Shown: piece by piece, positions 46,070 to 55,348 of the stretch
Layout: each line of letters starts with the position of its first letter
Position numbering within the stretch: the stretch's first letter is position 1
Source: Halobacillus dabanensis
GTDB taxonomy: Bacteria > Bacillota > Bacilli > Bacillales > Halobacillaceae
DNA: 64,000 nt
Reading direction: 5' to 3'
Assembly (NCBI RefSeq): GCF_900114165.1
Contig: NZ_FOSB01000001.1
Coordinates: forward strand, 62,001-126,000
Notes under the pieces: model-generated
The model's database searches: none
Told to the model about the DNA's origin: nothing
What the model saw: only the letters and a program-made list of their open reading frames with translations
Translations under genes and position numbers: made by a program

Positions 46070-46472
46070 AGTCGTTCTCATTCTTCAGTGGCTGAATGAT
46101 CAAGCGGTTAATGGGATATTTCCATTCAATAGATGCATGTGGATAGCGGATAAGAATTTCTTTTTCCATAAAATATATATCTTCACGATCTAGCCCCTGG
46201 AGTTTTTCTGGGTTATGGGCGCTAACACTAATATTGACGACTTCAAATGCATCTTCCGTAGTACCTAAGTATTTCTCTCCCTCAAAAACATGCCCTTTTA
46301 GGGTCATAAGGAAATTTTCTTTCGTATTTTCTCTGTTATCATGGAAATAAAACTGTTTCTTGTCCCTCGCAAGCTCAAGTTTGCGTCGAGGGTTCACAAT
46401 AAATTTATAGGCTGTATAAATGATAAAAGCGATGGCGATCAATAATAGTAAACGAAATAAAAGGATGATCAT
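46068..46472 (-). CDS. ysdB: YsdB family protein (sigma-W regulon)
   Basis: A 134-residue protein with an N-terminal membrane helix (about residues 2-22), a basic stretch (N-P-R-R-K-L-E-L-A-R-D-K-K-Q) and a soluble C-terminal domain. This matches B. subtilis YsdB, a sigma-W pathway protein, and the syntenic place after ysdA. GGGAG precedes the ATG on the minus strand. A perfect sigma-W promoter lies 37 bases upstream. Its biochemical role is unknown. Confidence 0.85.
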   Translation of the reverse strand: MIILLFRLLLLIAIAFIIYTAYKFIVNPRRKLELARDKKQFYFHDNRENTKENFLMTLKGHVFEGEKYLGTTEDAFEVVNISVSAHNPEKLQGLDREDIYFMEKEILIRYPHASIEWKYPINRLIIQPLKNEND

Positions 46473-46508
46473 TCTATCGTCTCCCTGTATATAGGTTCAT
46501 AGCTTTCA

Positions 46509-46535
46509 TACGTATGAACGTATCTTTACGTTTCA
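46509..46535 (-). promoter_or_regulatory. Sigma-W promoter of ysdB
   Basis: On the minus strand TGAAAC (46535-46530) is followed after 17 bases by CGTA (46512-46509). Both boxes are exact matches to the extracytoplasmic-function sigma-W pattern, and the -10 is 37 bases before the ysdB ATG. Confidence 0.8.
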
Positions 46536-46585
46536 AAAAATGATACATTAATTTGGGAAATTTTAAAATAAAGGAGTTTATACGT

Positions 46586-47068
46586 ATGGATTGGAAATCT
46601 TTATATAACATGCAAAGGAAATTAGACCTTTACATAGAAAATCAACACAACTTGGAAAAAGGTGAAAAAATAGAAGAAAAGGTTTTAGCCCTCCTTGTAG
46701 AAGTGGGTGAGCTGGCAAATGAAACTCGTTGTTTTAAGTTTTGGAGTATGAAAAGGGCAAGTGAAAAATCAGTCATATTAGAAGAATACGTGGATGGTGT
46801 TCATTTTCTTCTTTCCATAGGACTTGATCTGGGTTACACATACACTTCAACTTCTATTGATGCTTTTGATTCCCAAACGGCTGCTTTTTTAAACGTCTAT
46901 GATACGGTTCATATATTAAGGATGGAGAAGGGGGAAGAAGCATATCGGGAAGCTTTCCATGCTTATTTGCAGCTTGGATTGACTCTTGGTATTACGGAAT
47001 GGGAACTGGTGGAGGCATATAAAAGAAAGAATGCTATCAACTATGAACGACAAGATCAAGGGTACTGA
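46586..47068 (+). CDS. Dimeric dUTPase / MazG-like family protein
   Basis: A 160-residue all-alpha NTP pyrophosphatase of the dUTPase-2 type. The metal-binding pattern E-V-G-E-L-A-N-E (about residues 39-46) and a second acidic set E-E-Y-V-D-G-V-H-F (about 69-77, E and D) are in the expected places. It should hydrolyse dUTP or a related nucleotide to the monophosphate, limiting uracil in DNA. ATG 46586 has AAAGGAG upstream; the in-frame start at 46553 lacks one. It is divergent from ysdB. Confidence 0.8.
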   Translation: MDWKSLYNMQRKLDLYIENQHNLEKGEKIEEKVLALLVEVGELANETRCFKFWSMKRASEKSVILEEYVDGVHFLLSIGLDLGYTYTSTSIDAFDSQTAAFLNVYDTVHILRMEKGEEAYREAFHAYLQLGLTLGITEWELVEAYKRKNAINYERQDQGY

Positions 47069-47151
47069 TTGAAAGAATAAACGCAATTTTTTGTGAAAAC
47101 GCTTGAAAAGGTTTATAATATTACTGGATAGAAAAGGAGGATACATAACAT

Positions 47152-48237
47152 ATGGCTAAAAAAGATGAAACATTACAAATGTTGAAAGATTTGACGGATG
47201 CTAAAGGCGTTCCAGGGAATGAGAGGGAAGCACGTGATGTCATGAAGCAATACATCACTCCCTTTGCAGATGAGGTTTTTACAGATAACCTTGGTAGCCT
47301 GATCGCCAAAAAAGTCGGAAATAAAAAAGGGCCTAGTGTCATGGTGGCAGGCCATCTTGATGAAGTAGGTTTTATGGTTACAAGAATTGATGACCATGGG
47401 TACATTTACTTCCAAACTGTAGGTGGATGGTGGAGTCAAGTTATGCTCGCTCAACGAGTGACTATCATGACCCGTAATGGCGACCTTACTGGCGTCATCG
47501 GTTCAAAACCTCCTCATATCCTGCCTCCAGAGCAACGCAAAAAAGCCGTTGATATTAAGGATATGTTTATCGATATTGGTGCATCCAGCCGTGAAGAAGC
47601 AATGGAATTCGGCGTTAAGCCAGGGGATTCTGTCGTTCCTTATTTTGAATTCACACAGATGAAAAATGAAAAAATGCTGCTTGCGAAAGCTTGGGATAAC
47701 CGAATCGGTTGTGCGATTGCCATCGAAGTATTGAAACAGTTAAAAGGCGAAAAGCACCCGAATATCGTTTATGGGGTAGGTACGGTCCAGGAGGAAGTCG
47801 GTTTACGCGGAGCACGCACTGCAGCTAATTTAATCAACCCGGATATTGCTTTTGGAGTGGATGTCGGCATTGCAGGAGACACTCCTGGGGTTTCGGATAA
47901 AGATGCTTCAAGTAAAATGGGAGAAGGCCCTCAGATCATTCTTTATGATGCTTCCATGGTTTCCCACAAAGGTCTCCGTGATTTCGTTACAGATACGGCA
48001 GATGCCAATGAAATTCCATACCAGTTTGATTCACTAGCTGGTGGCGGAACGGACTCAGGTGCCATCCATTTGAGTCATGACGGTGTTCCTGCCTTGTCCA
48101 TTACAATTGCGACTCGTTACATCCATTCTCATGCTGCAATGCTACATCGTGACGATTTTGAAAATGCGGTGCGTTTAATTGTAGAAGTGATTAAAGGATT
48201 GGATGCAGACAAAGTTCAGCAAATCACTTTTAATTAA
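47152..48237 (+). CDS. ysdC: M42 family metallopeptidase YsdC
   Basis: A 361-residue M42 aminopeptidase (glutamyl aminopeptidase/endoglucanase-like family). Two-metal ligands are visible: H in V-A-G-H-L-D-E-V-G (about residue 66), D in K-A-W-D-N-R-I-G (about 181), the catalytic E-E-V-G-L-R-G-A (about 213) and D-V-G-I-A-G-D-T (about 236), and H in a C-terminal Y-I-H-S-H (about 322). The ATG follows AAAGGAGG. It is cytoplasmic and likely forms a large tetrahedral dodecamer, as known for the family. Confidence 0.92.
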   Translation: MAKKDETLQMLKDLTDAKGVPGNEREARDVMKQYITPFADEVFTDNLGSLIAKKVGNKKGPSVMVAGHLDEVGFMVTRIDDHGYIYFQTVGGWWSQVMLAQRVTIMTRNGDLTGVIGSKPPHILPPEQRKKAVDIKDMFIDIGASSREEAMEFGVKPGDSVVPYFEFTQMKNEKMLLAKAWDNRIGCAIAIEVLKQLKGEKHPNIVYGVGTVQEEVGLRGARTAANLINPDIAFGVDVGIAGDTPGVSDKDASSKMGEGPQIILYDASMVSHKGLRDFVTDTADANEIPYQFDSLAGGGTDSGAIHLSHDGVPALSITIATRYIHSHAAMLHRDDFENAVRLIVEVIKGLDADKVQQITFN

Positions 48238-48262
48238 ATTATTTGGATTAGGAAAAGTGCTA

Positions 48263-48299
48263 AACAGAAAGCCAACCTGTCAGAGGTTGGCTTTCTGTT
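48263..48299. terminator. Bidirectional terminator between ysdC and sspI
   Basis: AACAGAAAGCCAACCT (48263-48278) and AGGTTGGCTTTCTGTT (48284-48299) are perfect complements around GTCAG, serving the two convergent genes. Confidence 0.88.
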
Positions 48300-48300
48300 A

Positions 48301-48513
48301 TTATTGTTGTTTTAAACCTTGCTCTAATGTATCGAGAATTTCTTGTCTTTCTTGTTCATCGGATTCTTTCCATAACATTTCAAAAAAGACGCCTAAACCA
48401 GGAAGCATTTTTTCTTCGCCTTTTTGCAATGCATCGTCAATGGTTGCTTCAAGTTGCTCAGCATTGTGGCCACTGACATTGGAGAGTATCGCTGCTCTTA
48501 AGTTCAAATTCAT
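48301..48513 (-). CDS. sspI: Small acid-soluble spore protein SspI
   Basis: A 70-residue minor spore protein. The family pattern [19 protein letters not shown] and L-E-Q-G-L-K near the end matches SspI. Made in the forespore late in sporulation in B. subtilis. AAAGGAGG precedes the ATG on the minus strand. I could not find a convincing sigma-G promoter by eye. Confidence 0.92.
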   Translation of the reverse strand: MNLNLRAAILSNVSGHNAEQLEATIDDALQKGEEKMLPGLGVFFEMLWKESDEQERQEILDTLEQGLKQQ

Positions 48514-48627
48514 CAGTAATCATCCTCCTTTTCGTATAGGTTCGCAAATTATTCTTGATTAGTTTGACCAACCGTGCTTCCGCTATGTATGATGAATGAG
48601 AAATAAACGCGTAAATGAGGGACAATT

Positions 48628-49362
48628 ATGCTGACTTCCTTACAAAATACGAAAGTGAAGGAATGGAAGAAATTACATAAGCGTAAATATAGAAATCAAA
48701 CAGGGCTTTTTTTAGTAGAAGGGTTTCATCTTGTGGAAGAAGTAATCAAAAGCGATTGGGAAATTGAAGAACTAATCGTTAGGGAAGGGACTAATTATTC
48801 TGTAGGTGGGGAAGTCCCTGTGACGAAAGTTAGTCCCGCTGTGTTTGCTGCTATAGCAGAAACTGAGACTCCGCAGGGGATTGCTGCAGTCGTTCATCAA
48901 AAAGAATGGAAGTTCCAATCAGGGGCTTTGACATTAATGATGGATGCTGTACAAGATCCTGGGAATGTCGGGACATTAATCCGAACAGCGGATGCGGCAG
49001 GTTTTGACCAGGTCGTATTAGGATCAGGAACGGTCGACGTTTTTAATGATAAAGTCATTCGGGCGACGCAAGGGTCTATTTTTCATATACCGTTTACCTC
49101 AGGAGATTTAAATGACTTTATCGAACCGCTTAAAGAAAACGGCGCAGAGATTTGGGCATCTGCATTACAAGATGCAGAGCCTTTCCAACAGCTTCCTTCC
49201 CCTGATAGGGCGGCTCTGATCGTCGGAAATGAAGGGAAAGGGATTCATGAGGAGCTGTTAAATCAGGCTGACCAGCGAGTGTATATTCCCATATACGGCC
49301 AGGCGGAGTCATTGAATGTTGGAATCGCTGGAGCCGTTCTGATGTATCATTTGAAGGGCTGA
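48628..49362 (+). CDS. ysgA: TrmH/SpoU family RNA methyltransferase YsgA
   Basis: A 244-residue SPOUT methyltransferase. An N-terminal substrate-binding domain (about residues 1-95, with G-L-F-L-V-E-G) is followed by the knotted SAM domain with D-P-G-N-V-G-T-L-I-R-T-A (about 111-122), I-V-G-N-E-G-K-G-I (about 197) and S-L-N-V-G-I-A-G-A (about 228). Likely methylates a ribose in rRNA; the exact site is not known from sequence. It is upstream of pheST as in B. subtilis. Confidence 0.9.
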   Translation: MLTSLQNTKVKEWKKLHKRKYRNQTGLFLVEGFHLVEEVIKSDWEIEELIVREGTNYSVGGEVPVTKVSPAVFAAIAETETPQGIAAVVHQKEWKFQSGALTLMMDAVQDPGNVGTLIRTADAAGFDQVVLGSGTVDVFNDKVIRATQGSIFHIPFTSGDLNDFIEPLKENGAEIWASALQDAEPFQQLPSPDRAALIVGNEGKGIHEELLNQADQRVYIPIYGQAESLNVGIAGAVLMYHLKG

Positions 49363-49364
49363 GG

Positions 49365-49393
49365 TTGCATAGATAGGCTTCTTTGACTATAAT
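49365..49393 (+). promoter_or_regulatory. Sigma-A promoter of pheST
   Basis: TTGCAT (49365-49370) and TATAAT (49388-49393) with a 17-base spacer, upstream of the T-box. Confidence 0.72.
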
Positions 49394-49409
49394 GTATTCA
49401 GTTGAAATA

Positions 49410-49658
49410 ATTTTATCTTGAAAAGCGTAGAAAGAGCCTAGTAGATAAATGGGAATCGATACAGGGAAGAAGCACCATGGACTGGAAGTGCTTCTATCGT
49501 GACATTTGTTGAAGTTTCACTCTGGAGCTGACCGTATTAGCGGTCCGGGGTTAAATCCGTTATTATATCTAAGTGGGCACACGTGTGTGTCAACAAGGGT
49601 GGTACCGCGAAACGACCATTACAAGTCTCGTCCCTTTTTTAGGGAGGAGGCTTTTTTA
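49410..49658 (+). promoter_or_regulatory. T-box riboswitch of pheST
   Basis: The T-box core GGGTGGTACCGCG is at 49597-49609. A terminator follows: GTCTCGTCCCT pairs with AGGGAGGAGGC, then a T run to 49658. A TTC triplet near 49514-49518 is a plausible Phe specifier. Uncharged tRNA-Phe would allow pheST expression. Confidence 0.9.
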
Positions 49659-49684
49659 TTTTCATTTTGAAGGAGGAGAAAAGC

Positions 49685-50719
49685 ATGAAAGAACGTTTAG
49701 AGCAACTCAAGCAAGAAGCTTTAAATAAAGTCGAAAACGCAGAATCTGTGCAAAATTTAAAAGATGTGAGAGTTGAATACTTAGGTAAAAAGGGGCCGAT
49801 CACGGAAGTCCTGCGCGGGATGGGCAAATTGTCCAAAGAAGAACGTCCGGTCATCGGTCAACTTGCTAATGATGTACGGGAGAGTATTGCAGAAGCGATT
49901 GAAACTAAGCAAAGCCGTTTGGAAGACGCTGCGATGGAGAAGCAATTGGAGGAAGAAAGTATTGATGTCACATTGCCAGGTCGACCGGTACAAATCGGGG
50001 GCCCGCACTTGTTGACAAGCATTGTGGAAGAAATCGAAGATCTGTTCATCGGTATGGGATTCGAAATCAAGGAAGGTCCTGAGGTAGAGACAGACTATTA
50101 CAATTTCGAAGCCTTGAATCTTCCGAAAGGACACCCAGCACGTGACATGCAGGATTCTTTTTATATTACGGAAGAACTGTTGATGCGTACCCATACATCA
50201 CCAGTACAAGCACGTACAATGGGAGCTAGAAACGGTGGGGAGCCTGTCAAGATGATTTGCCCAGGTAAAGTATATCGCCGTGATACGGATGACGCTACCC
50301 ACTCTCACCAATTCACGCAAATTGAAGGACTTTTAGTGGATAAAAATGTCCGTATGAGTGATCTGAAAGGTGTATTGAACGCTTTTGCTAAGCAGATGTT
50401 CGGTGCTGAGCGTGAGATACGTCTACGTCCAAGCTTCTTCCCTTTTACTGAGCCTTCAGTAGAGATGGACATTTCTTGTAAAGTATGTGGAGGGGAAGGT
50501 TGCTCTGTTTGTAAAGGAACTGGTTGGATTGAAATTCTTGGTGGTGGGATGGTCCACCCTAACGTGTTGGAAATGGCAGGTTATGATCCGAAAGAGTATT
50601 CGGGCTTTGCCTTTGGAATGGGGCCGGAACGAATTGCGATGCTCAAGTATGGAGTGGATGACATTCGCCATTTTTACACGAACGATATTCGATTCTTAGA
50701 ACAGTATCATAAGGCATAA
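49685..50719 (+). CDS. pheS: Phenylalanyl-tRNA synthetase alpha subunit
   Basis: A 344-residue catalytic subunit, length equal to B. subtilis PheS. An N-terminal coiled coil (about residues 1-90) is followed by the class II core with [11 protein letters not shown], motif 2 around P-G-K-V-Y-R-R-D and motif 3 [12 protein letters not shown]. The ATG at 49685 follows GAAGGAGGAG; the in-frame start at 49667 overlaps the ribosome site. pheT follows after 15 bases. Confidence 0.97.
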   Translation: MKERLEQLKQEALNKVENAESVQNLKDVRVEYLGKKGPITEVLRGMGKLSKEERPVIGQLANDVRESIAEAIETKQSRLEDAAMEKQLEEESIDVTLPGRPVQIGGPHLLTSIVEEIEDLFIGMGFEIKEGPEVETDYYNFEALNLPKGHPARDMQDSFYITEELLMRTHTSPVQARTMGARNGGEPVKMICPGKVYRRDTDDATHSHQFTQIEGLLVDKNVRMSDLKGVLNAFAKQMFGAEREIRLRPSFFPFTEPSVEMDISCKVCGGEGCSVCKGTGWIEILGGGMVHPNVLEMAGYDPKEYSGFAFGMGPERIAMLKYGVDDIRHFYTNDIRFLEQYHKA

Positions 50720-50734
50720 GGGAGGAATGGAGAA

Positions 50735-53161
50735 ATGCTCGTATCTTTAAATTGGTTACAGGAATATATCGATGTCAGTTATTATTCACCAGAAGAGCTG
50801 GCGGAAATCATAACAAAAACAGGAATAGAAGTAGAGAGTGTTGAACCGGTTGCAGAAGATATTGAAGGTGTCGTTGTTGGATATGTCCAATCCTGCGAAC
50901 AACACCCGAATGCTGATAAATTAAATTTATGTCAAGTGGATGTAGGACAAGAAACACTGCAGATCGTTTGTGGTGCTCCTAATGTGGCTGAAGGCCAAAA
51001 AGTGGCGGTAGCTACTCCGGGAGCGGTTTTGCCAGGGAATTTCAAAATTAAGAAAACGAAACTTCGTGGAGAAGAATCAAATGGAATGATCTGTTCATTG
51101 CAGGAGTTAGGTGTTGACGAAAAAGATGTACCGAAAGAATTTGCTGACGGTATTTTCGTCTTCCCAGAAGAGGTTGAGGTGGGTTCTAATGCGATTTCTC
51201 TTCTAAATCTGGATGACTTAATCATTGAGCTAGGCCTTACACCGAACCGATCAGATGCCCTAAGCATGGCAGGTGTAGCGTATGAAGTAGCTGCAGCCAT
51301 CGATGGTTCATATGAGTTGGCAGAAGAAAAAGTGAAGACATCAAACGAGGAAGCAACTGATTACATTTCTGTTGTTGTAGAGGATACGAAAGCGAACCCT
51401 TATTACGGAGCATTCGTCATCAAAGACATCCAGGTCGGACCTTCTCCTTTGTGGATGAGAAACCGTTTGACAGCTGCCGGAATTCGACCGATTAATAATG
51501 TGGTCGATATTACGAACTACGTTTTGATGGAATATGGCCAGCCTCTTCATGCTTTCGACTATGACCGTTTCGGATCGAATTCCATTGTGACCCGTCGTGC
51601 AAAAGATGGAGAAGTAATGGAAACATTGGACGGTCAGGAGCGCACACTTTCAAGTGATCATCTTGTTATTACGAATGGTGATAAAGCTCATGCTATTGCC
51701 GGGGTCATGGGGGGAGCTGAGTCTGAAGTTCAAGATGATACGACAACAATAATTTTAGAAGCAGCATACTTCCATCCATCTGTCGTCCGTGAAGCATCTA
51801 AACATCATGGATTGCGCAGTGAATCTAGTACCCGTTTTGAAAAAGGTGTCGACCCTAACCGTGTGGAACGTGCTGGTTACCGTGCGTGTGAACTACTTGA
51901 GAGATATGCGGGCGGTACGGTCTTACATGGAGTAGTAACTCATGATGAGCTGGATAGATCCGAAAAAACAGTAACAGTCCATACAAGCACGATCAATGAT
52001 CGTTTAGGTACAGAGATCACTAATGAACAAATGGCAGATATATTCCGCCGCCTGCAATTCAGTTATGAGCAAAACGGTGAAACATTCCTTGTTTCGATTC
52101 CGACACGTCGGGGAGACATTACTATCTTTGAAGATATGCTTGAAGAAGTTGCACGTATTTATGGATACGATAACCTTCCGTACACTCTTCCAGCAGGAGC
52201 ATCCCAAGCTGGCGGATTGACAATGGAGCAGCAACTGAAACGGGAAGTGAAAGCATACTTCGAGGGAGCAGGATTACATGAGACCATCACCTATTCGCTT
52301 ACACATAAAGAGAAGGCCACGATGCTTGTCAGCCCCGAGGTAGAGAAGCAAGCTGAAAGCCCAGTAGGTCTTGCTATGCCAATGAGTGAAGACCATGGTT
52401 ATCTACGATTAAGCATGCTTCCTGAACTTTTAGAGTCATTATCCTATAATGTGGCGCGAAAACAAGAAAACCTATTCTATTATGAAGTAGGGACAGTATT
52501 CATCAGTGAAGAGGAACAAGTGACGAAGCAACCGGAAGAGGTATTGCGGGCATCAGGGGCTCTAACAGGTGAATGGGTAGCTCACCCTTGGCAGCAAGAG
52601 AAGAAATCTGTTGATTTCTTTGTAGCTAAAGGCATATTAGAAGGGTTGAGCAAGCAATTGAACCTTCCGTTTACATTTGAAAAAGCAAAGCTTGAGGATA
52701 TGCACCCGGGACGTACAGCTACAGTTTCTGTGAACGGACAAACGGTCGGGTTCATCGGTCAAGTTCATCCGAAATTACAAAAACAGCTCGGATTGAAGGA
52801 AACCTTTGTATTTGATATTAATTTGGAAGTACTATTCAATGAGTATCAAAAGGAAGAGGCATTCCAGGCCATCCCTCGTCACCCATCCGTTTCTCGTGAT
52901 ATTGCGCTTGTCGTAGATGAAGATGTGACAGCAGGAGCAATTGAAGCTACTGTTGCTGCAGCGGGTGATCCACTAGTTAAAGAAGTGAGAGTTTTCGATT
53001 TGTATCAAGGGGAGCATTTGGAAGAAGGGAAAAAATCTCTCGCTTTCCGTCTGCTTTACCTGGATCCGCTTCGTACATTGAAGGATGAAGAAGTGGAGGA
53101 AGCACACAATCGGATTCTTGAATCAGTCAAAGAGGAGCATAATGCTGAATTACGTGGCTAA
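50735..53161 (+). CDS. pheT: Phenylalanyl-tRNA synthetase beta subunit
   Basis: An 808-residue subunit. In order: tRNA-binding EMAP-II-like domain (about residues 40-150), B3/B4 editing domain (about 210-400), B5 domain (about 405-480), core-like domain and a C-terminal ferredoxin-fold anticodon domain (about 710-805, starting F-Q-A-I-P-R-H-P-S-V-S-R-D). Forms an alpha2beta2 enzyme with PheS. Length matches B. subtilis PheT (804). Confidence 0.97.
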   Translation: MLVSLNWLQEYIDVSYYSPEELAEIITKTGIEVESVEPVAEDIEGVVVGYVQSCEQHPNADKLNLCQVDVGQETLQIVCGAPNVAEGQKVAVATPGAVLPGNFKIKKTKLRGEESNGMICSLQELGVDEKDVPKEFADGIFVFPEEVEVGSNAISLLNLDDLIIELGLTPNRSDALSMAGVAYEVAAAIDGSYELAEEKVKTSNEEATDYISVVVEDTKANPYYGAFVIKDIQVGPSPLWMRNRLTAAGIRPINNVVDITNYVLMEYGQPLHAFDYDRFGSNSIVTRRAKDGEVMETLDGQERTLSSDHLVITNGDKAHAIAGVMGGAESEVQDDTTTIILEAAYFHPSVVREASKHHGLRSESSTRFEKGVDPNRVERAGYRACELLERYAGGTVLHGVVTHDELDRSEKTVTVHTSTINDRLGTEITNEQMADIFRRLQFSYEQNGETFLVSIPTRRGDITIFEDMLEEVARIYGYDNLPYTLPAGASQAGGLTMEQQLKREVKAYFEGAGLHETITYSLTHKEKATMLVSPEVEKQAESPVGLAMPMSEDHGYLRLSMLPELLESLSYNVARKQENLFYYEVGTVFISEEEQVTKQPEEVLRASGALTGEWVAHPWQQEKKSVDFFVAKGILEGLSKQLNLPFTFEKAKLEDMHPGRTATVSVNGQTVGFIGQVHPKLQKQLGLKETFVFDINLEVLFNEYQKEEAFQAIPRHPSVSRDIALVVDEDVTAGAIEATVAAAGDPLVKEVRVFDLYQGEHLEEGKKSLAFRLLYLDPLRTLKDEEVEEAHNRILESVKEEHNAELRG

Positions 53162-53180
53162 TAAATGGTTGATATGTAGG

Positions 53181-53217
53181 AAAAGAGCTCAGAGGAAGGT
53201 TCCTCTGAGCTTTTCTT
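53181..53217. terminator. Bidirectional terminator between pheT and rnhC
   Basis: GAGCTCAGAGGAA and TTCCTCTGAGCTT pair around GG; A-rich and T-rich flanks serve both convergent genes. Confidence 0.88.
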
Positions 53218-53232
53218 TTAGTGTTTTTTTGT

Positions 53233-54174
53233 TTATCTTACTAATTTCTTTGCTTTTTCCGTATTGGCAAAATGAACTTTTGCTAATTCCTCAAGTTTTT
53301 CTTCTCCGTACGCTTTAATGATTTCTGCTGCTGCTTTATCGACTTTTGCGGATGCTCCTTTTGGAATTGGAAGACCGGTGTCGAATTCCAATTGATTCAT
53401 CGCTTTTACAAAAGCAGAGCGGGCTATAATCGATCCAGTCGCAACGGCGATTGAATAACTTTCTGCTTTTGTCATAAAGTAAACATGTTCTTGGAGCGTT
53501 TGCTTTTCGCTCCTTAAATGCTTCTGATACACCTGTGGTTCAGAAAATTGATCGATTAAAATGCCATCTGGTTTTTCAGGGTGAATCTTTTCAAGCAAAC
53601 GATTCAAAGCCTGGTGATGCAGAATGGTTTTCATTTTTCCTTGACTCCAGCCTTTTCTTTGCCATTGATTGTATTTTTTGTTTGGTAACCGCAATAGGCT
53701 ATATGGTATTTTCATTGCCACGATATCTTTTGCGAGTTCTGTAATCTGGGCATCTGAAAGATTTTTAGAATCTTTCACTCCAATTGCTTTCAACGTAGGG
53801 ATTTGTTCCTTTGTGACATAAGCGGCCGCTACAGTAATCGGTCCGAAATAGTCTCCGGTTCCTGCTTCATCTGAACCGATGTGTGAGCTTGTGAAGAGGG
53901 TATCATCAGGATGAAATTCATGTCGCTTATTGCTGCTCTTTTTTCGGCTTGTAGAGGAGGATGAATCAGAAGCCGTTCCCCATTTATCTGCTTCTGATTC
54001 CGGTTTTTGCCCTTGGAAAAGTACTTTCCCTGATTTATAGGCAGTAATGGTACAGCTATTGGTTTTTGCAGCAAACAGGGCACTCGCTGGAGGGTTCGCC
54101 TTTTGTTGGCCTGCATAATATTTCTTCATTTTTTCTAATGTAATAGTAGGTAATTTCAATACGACTTGAGGCAT
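53233..54174 (-). CDS. rnhC: Ribonuclease HIII
   Basis: A 313-residue RNase H type 2 enzyme that cuts RNA in RNA-DNA hybrids. The N-terminal ~65 residues form the extra domain typical of HIII, then a Ser-rich linker (about 70-82). The active site begins at G-S-D-E-A-G-T-G-D-Y-F-G-P (D102, E103), and G-V-K-D-S-K follows. The length equals B. subtilis RnhC (313). The gene is divergent from zapA. Confidence 0.95.
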   Translation of the reverse strand: MPQVVLKLPTITLEKMKKYYAGQQKANPPASALFAAKTNSCTITAYKSGKVLFQGQKPESEADKWGTASDSSSSTSRKKSSNKRHEFHPDDTLFTSSHIGSDEAGTGDYFGPITVAAAYVTKEQIPTLKAIGVKDSKNLSDAQITELAKDIVAMKIPYSLLRLPNKKYNQWQRKGWSQGKMKTILHHQALNRLLEKIHPEKPDGILIDQFSEPQVYQKHLRSEKQTLQEHVYFMTKAESYSIAVATGSIIARSAFVKAMNQLEFDTGLPIPKGASAKVDKAAAEIIKAYGEEKLEELAKVHFANTEKAKKLVR

Positions 54175-54329
54175 AGTGGATTCCTTTCTGTCTTAAAAAT
54201 GATAGGAACAGTATAGCAAAATGGGGGACAAAAGAGAACATTTACGAAAAACATCCATATCGGTTTCCTATTTGTCAACCTTCGTGTTAATATAAAGTTT
54301 AGGATTGAGAGAAACTAGGGGGTATGAAT

Positions 54330-54613
54330 GTGTCGCAGTCAGACCAAGAGAAAAAAGAATTACAGTGGAGATCAATAAACGATCTTACACTATAGTTGGT
54401 CATGAAGAGCCCCATCATATCCGTATGGTATCTAGTCTAGTGGACCAGAAAATGCGTGAGATCCATGAGGCGAATCCTAGTCTGGATACGGCAAAGCTCG
54501 CTGTTTTGACCGCTGTGAATACAATGAATGAATATATGAAATTGAAAGAAGAATGTACAGAATTGATGAATTATATTGAAAAGAAAGAGAAAGAGGACGG
54601 CAGGGAATCATGA
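54330..54613 (+). CDS. zapA: Cell division protein ZapA, with an apparent N-terminal frameshift
   Basis: The body of ZapA is clear (R-I-T-V-E-I-N-K-R-S-Y-T-I-V-G, then N-P-S-L-D-T-A-K-L-A-V-L-T-A-V-N and a C-terminal coiled coil), about 90 residues that form a dimer promoting FtsZ bundling. The only start in that frame is a TTG at 54305 with no ribosome site. The good site AGGGGG leads to GTG 54330 in another frame (M-S-Q-S-D-Q-E-K-K), which needs one extra A in the A6 run at about 54350-54355 to continue into R-I-T-V-E. I take GTG 54330 as the true start and the missing A as a mutation or sequence error. The stop overlaps the next gene (ATGA). Confidence 0.75.
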
Positions 54614-55152
54614 TTGATTTATTGTTATTGTTTATTTTGTTTATAGGTGTAATGACGGGGCTAAAAAGAGGATTTATTCTCCAATTGTTCCATTTAATCG
54701 GTTTTATAGTAGCTTTTGTGGTAGCTGTCATCTATTATGATGATTTATCACCTAAACTTACATTATGGGTACCATACCCTGAATTGCCTTCAGAGTCATC
54801 CTGGGCTATATTCTTAGAGAATTTGCCATTGGAACAAGCTTTTTATAATGCTATAGCTTTTGCCATCATATTCTTTGGAGCAAAGATCATTCTACATATT
54901 ATTGCGTCGATGTTAGATTTTGTTTCAGAACTTCCGGTTCTAAATTCGTTAAATACGATCCTGGGTGGGGTTCTTGGCTTCATTGAAAACTATGTCATCT
55001 TATTCGTAGTGCTGTACATAGCGGCCCTTGCCCCTCTTGCTGGGGTGCAGAGTGCCTTAGATGGATCGATTTTAGCACAGCTGATCATTGAGCATACACC
55101 AGTGTTTTCAGAACAATTGAAAACGCTGTGGATCGAGCATGTAGCTGGCTGA
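54610..55152 (+). CDS. yshB: CvpA family membrane protein (YshB)
   Basis: A 180-residue protein with four hydrophobic helices (about residues 1-20, 24-45, 78-100 and 120-145). The start M-I-D-L-L-L-L-F-I-L-F-I-G-V-M-T-G-L-K-R-G is typical of CvpA/colicin V production-type proteins, whose normal role is unclear. It overlaps zapA by four bases and is the YshB position in B. subtilis. Confidence 0.88.
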   Translation: MIDLLLLFILFIGVMTGLKRGFILQLFHLIGFIVAFVVAVIYYDDLSPKLTLWVPYPELPSESSWAIFLENLPLEQAFYNAIAFAIIFFGAKIILHIIASMLDFVSELPVLNSLNTILGGVLGFIENYVILFVVLYIAALAPLAGVQSALDGSILAQLIIEHTPVFSEQLKTLWIEHVAG

Positions 55153-55179
55153 TTAGAACGTTTAGATAGGGTGCAGATG

Positions 55180-55217
55180 GGAGCCGCTATGATATTGATC
55201 ATGGCGGCTCTTTTTCA
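55180..55217 (+). terminator. Terminator after yshB
   Basis: GAGCCGC...ATGAT and ATCAT...GCGGCTC pair (one mismatch) around ATTG, followed by TTTTTC. Confidence 0.85.
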
Positions 55218-55348
55218 TCTTCTTGACTTTGTAGAAAAATCTTTTGAGAATGGTGAGTCTCTTTTATTGTGGAAAATCTACTCATCTCCCCATATCTAAA
55301 TCAACTGATGGTATAGAAAGTAAACGTATAAAAGGAGAAGATAAACAA

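Noticed and set aside
46027-46193. Plus-strand open frame through the ysdB terminator
   Set aside because: Opposite strand of ysdB with no ribosome site or family match.
48514-48560. Sigma-G promoter for sspI
   Set aside because: AGAATA and CTATACGA are visible on the minus strand but separated by only about 10 bases, too close for a sigma-G promoter.
54345-54360. Programmed -1 ribosomal frameshift in zapA
   Set aside because: The context G-AAA-AAA-G is not the efficient A-AAA-AAG phase in the zero frame and no downstream stimulatory hairpin is evident; an indel is simpler. Kept only as an alternative.
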